Program-made: the position numbers and the translations under genes
Source of the DNA: Pseudoneobacillus rhizosphaerae
Lineage (GTDB): Bacteria; Bacillota; Bacilli; Bacillales; Cytobacillaceae
Reading direction: 5' to 3'
DNA: 64,000 nt
Assembly: GCF_917563885.1 (NCBI RefSeq)
Contig: NZ_CAKJTG010000003.1
Location: 166,393-230,392, forward strand
Shown: one piece after another, positions 63,167 to 64,000 of the stretch
Layout: each line of letters begins with the position of its first letter
Position numbering within the stretch: position 1 is the first letter of the stretch
Notes under the pieces: model-generated
Seen by the model: only the letters and a program-made list of their open reading frames with translations
The model's database searches: none
What the model was told of the DNA's origin: nothing

Positions 63167-63673
63167 TTAAAGCACACCACTCAACGGCTTCAAACTAAAA
63201 TAGTCCAAAGTTTGATTAACATAGTCGATATCATAGATTTTCTTTTCAAGACAGAATTGAATAATTAAATCGGTCGTGTCACTGTCCGACAAAGAGTAAC
63301 CAGCCGAGCTCAAAAGCTTATTCGTATCCTTTTTATTAAGCTCAAGGGCTAAGGCAAGAGCCATTATAGTATTTTTGCCTGGACGATAATTTGAGTTGGA
63401 ACGAATTTTTGAAAAATGTTTGCGATCAAGCCCTGCTTTTTTGTATACCTCTGAATCACTTGACGCCTTCTTATCGATAAAATCAAACAATACCTTTTGC
63501 AAGGTCGGTTTACGGTTTATTTTGATAAAATCTTCTATTTCACTCTGTTGTACACTTTCAGATAGGTTGTACTCGATAAAATCAGAAGCTTCCTTAATGT
63601 CCGATTTCACCATTCTATGTAAATGAATATCTAAAAACTCCTGTAGTTCCACTAGCATCCTTTTATCAAGCAT
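63167..63673 (-). CDS. Helix-turn-helix protein divergent from a vWA gene
   Basis: 168 residues from ATG 63673, seven bases after CAGGAGG. The central part VYKKAGLDRKHFSKIRSNSNYRPGKNTIMALALALEL (about 92-128) has the helix-turn-helix spacing of XRE-type repressors, followed by a small helical C-terminal domain. I do not know a named homologue, though similar proteins are often found beside vWA genes in Firmicutes. It is divergent from the vWA gene (96 bases apart), so it may regulate it or act with it. Confidence 0.65.
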   Translation of the reverse strand: MLDKRMLVELQEFLDIHLHRMVKSDIKEASDFIEYNLSESVQQSEIEDFIKINRKPTLQKVLFDFIDKKASSDSEVYKKAGLDRKHFSKIRSNSNYRPGKNTIMALALALELNKKDTNKLLSSAGYSLSDSDTTDLIIQFCLEKKIYDIDYVNQTLDYFSLKPLSGVL

Positions 63674-63769
63674 ACGTTTACCTCCTGAAAATGTCGCTTC
63701 ACAGGCGACCAAATAATGGATGAACTTTATTATGATTATAGCATGATGAACCTTAGGAGGATGAGGAGA

Positions 63770-64000
63770 ATGAATACGAATATAACTGAAATTATTTTTC
63801 TTTTAGATCGCAGTGGATCAATGGCAGGACTTGAGAGTGACACAATCGGTGGGTTTAATGCTTTTATCAAAAAACAATGCCAACTAGACGGGGAAACGAT
63901 GGTAACAGCAGTCCAGTTTGACGACCAGTATGAAGTAATTTGGAACGGCATCGATGCAAAAAATGTTAGGTTAACTGACAAGCAGTATTTTGTAAGAGGT
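63770..64000 (+). CDS. vWA-domain protein, 5' part
   Basis: The first 77 residues are visible; the frame is still open at the window edge. ATG 63770 is preceded by TTAGGAGGATGAGGAG. The metal-ion-dependent adhesion site D-R-S-G-S is at residues 13-17 in IIFLLDRSGSMAG, directly at the N-terminus, so it is a cytoplasmic von Willebrand A protein rather than a secreted one. Partners or domains further downstream are outside the window. Confidence 0.8.
   Translation, partial: MNTNITEIIFLLDRSGSMAGLESDTIGGFNAFIKKQCQLDGETMVTAVQFDDQYEVIWNGIDAKNVRLTDKQYFVRG

Overview
The window looks like chromosomal DNA of a low-GC Gram-positive Bacillaceae bacterium. The codon use is AT-rich and the Shine-Dalgarno sites are strong AGGAGG types. 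TTG and GTG starts are common. Relatives of Bacillus subtilis genes are abundant (ydbS/ydbT, ykoP, a yfiJ-N/lnrJ-N cluster, a YjbE-type TerC protein, PAS sporulation-type kinases). I see no rRNA, tRNA, phage, transposase or CRISPR-cas genes. All functional names are my own recognition from motifs and gene order; no database search was possible.

Layout. 1-560: tail of an aminoglycoside-phosphotransferase-type kinase. 820-5298: a Fur-box-controlled set of acyl carrier protein, acyl/aminoacyl-AMP ligase, MBOAT acyltransferase and SGNH-type partner. This has the logic of dlt teichoic-acid D-alanylation but with a different gene order and a different ligase type; it is my best candidate for an undescribed system. 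5757-17154: a CPBP protease, an oxidoreductase, an OmpR-type two-component pair, a lipid-linked operon (glycosyltransferase, DedA, patatin), and a VanR/VanS/VanY-like cell-wall module without vanHAX. 17751-25591: SelO, a DD-carboxypeptidase, an ErpA-like dehydrogenase/MFS pair, DinB, NERD and TerC proteins. 25730-27464: molybdenum-hydroxylase maturation genes without the enzyme. 27554-36403: DinB proteins, ydbST behind a SigW-type promoter, small enzymes, ykoP, a phosphoesterase and a second CPBP protease. 36585-48289: three signalling modules, a nagA gene followed by a broken nagB, and miscellaneous enzymes. 48454-51779: an lnrLMN-like ABC exporter directly downstream of its own sensor pair. 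52191-55845: a transporter plus two M20 amidohydrolases with a strong promoter and a cre-like site. 56428-59074: an XRE-TPR regulator divergent from an MFS transporter, with two matching palindromic operators. 59400-64000: a SWIM/SNF2 helicase, a 56-residue peptide gene of unknown type, and a helix-turn-helix gene divergent from a vWA protein that runs off the window.

A theme that no single gene explains: at least five intergenic loci carry direct repeats whose sequences are unrelated but whose period is nearly always 51-52 bases (7896, 17473, 20489, 23953, 59085). In addition, a 52-base element is dispersed in two copies (33972 and 35612). Two of these elements supply the C-terminal codons of a neighbouring gene.

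Functionally the window is dominated by envelope stress and defence: five sensor kinases, a SigW-type promoter, lipid and teichoic-acid-like modification, DD-carboxypeptidases, two CPBP proteases and drug exporters.
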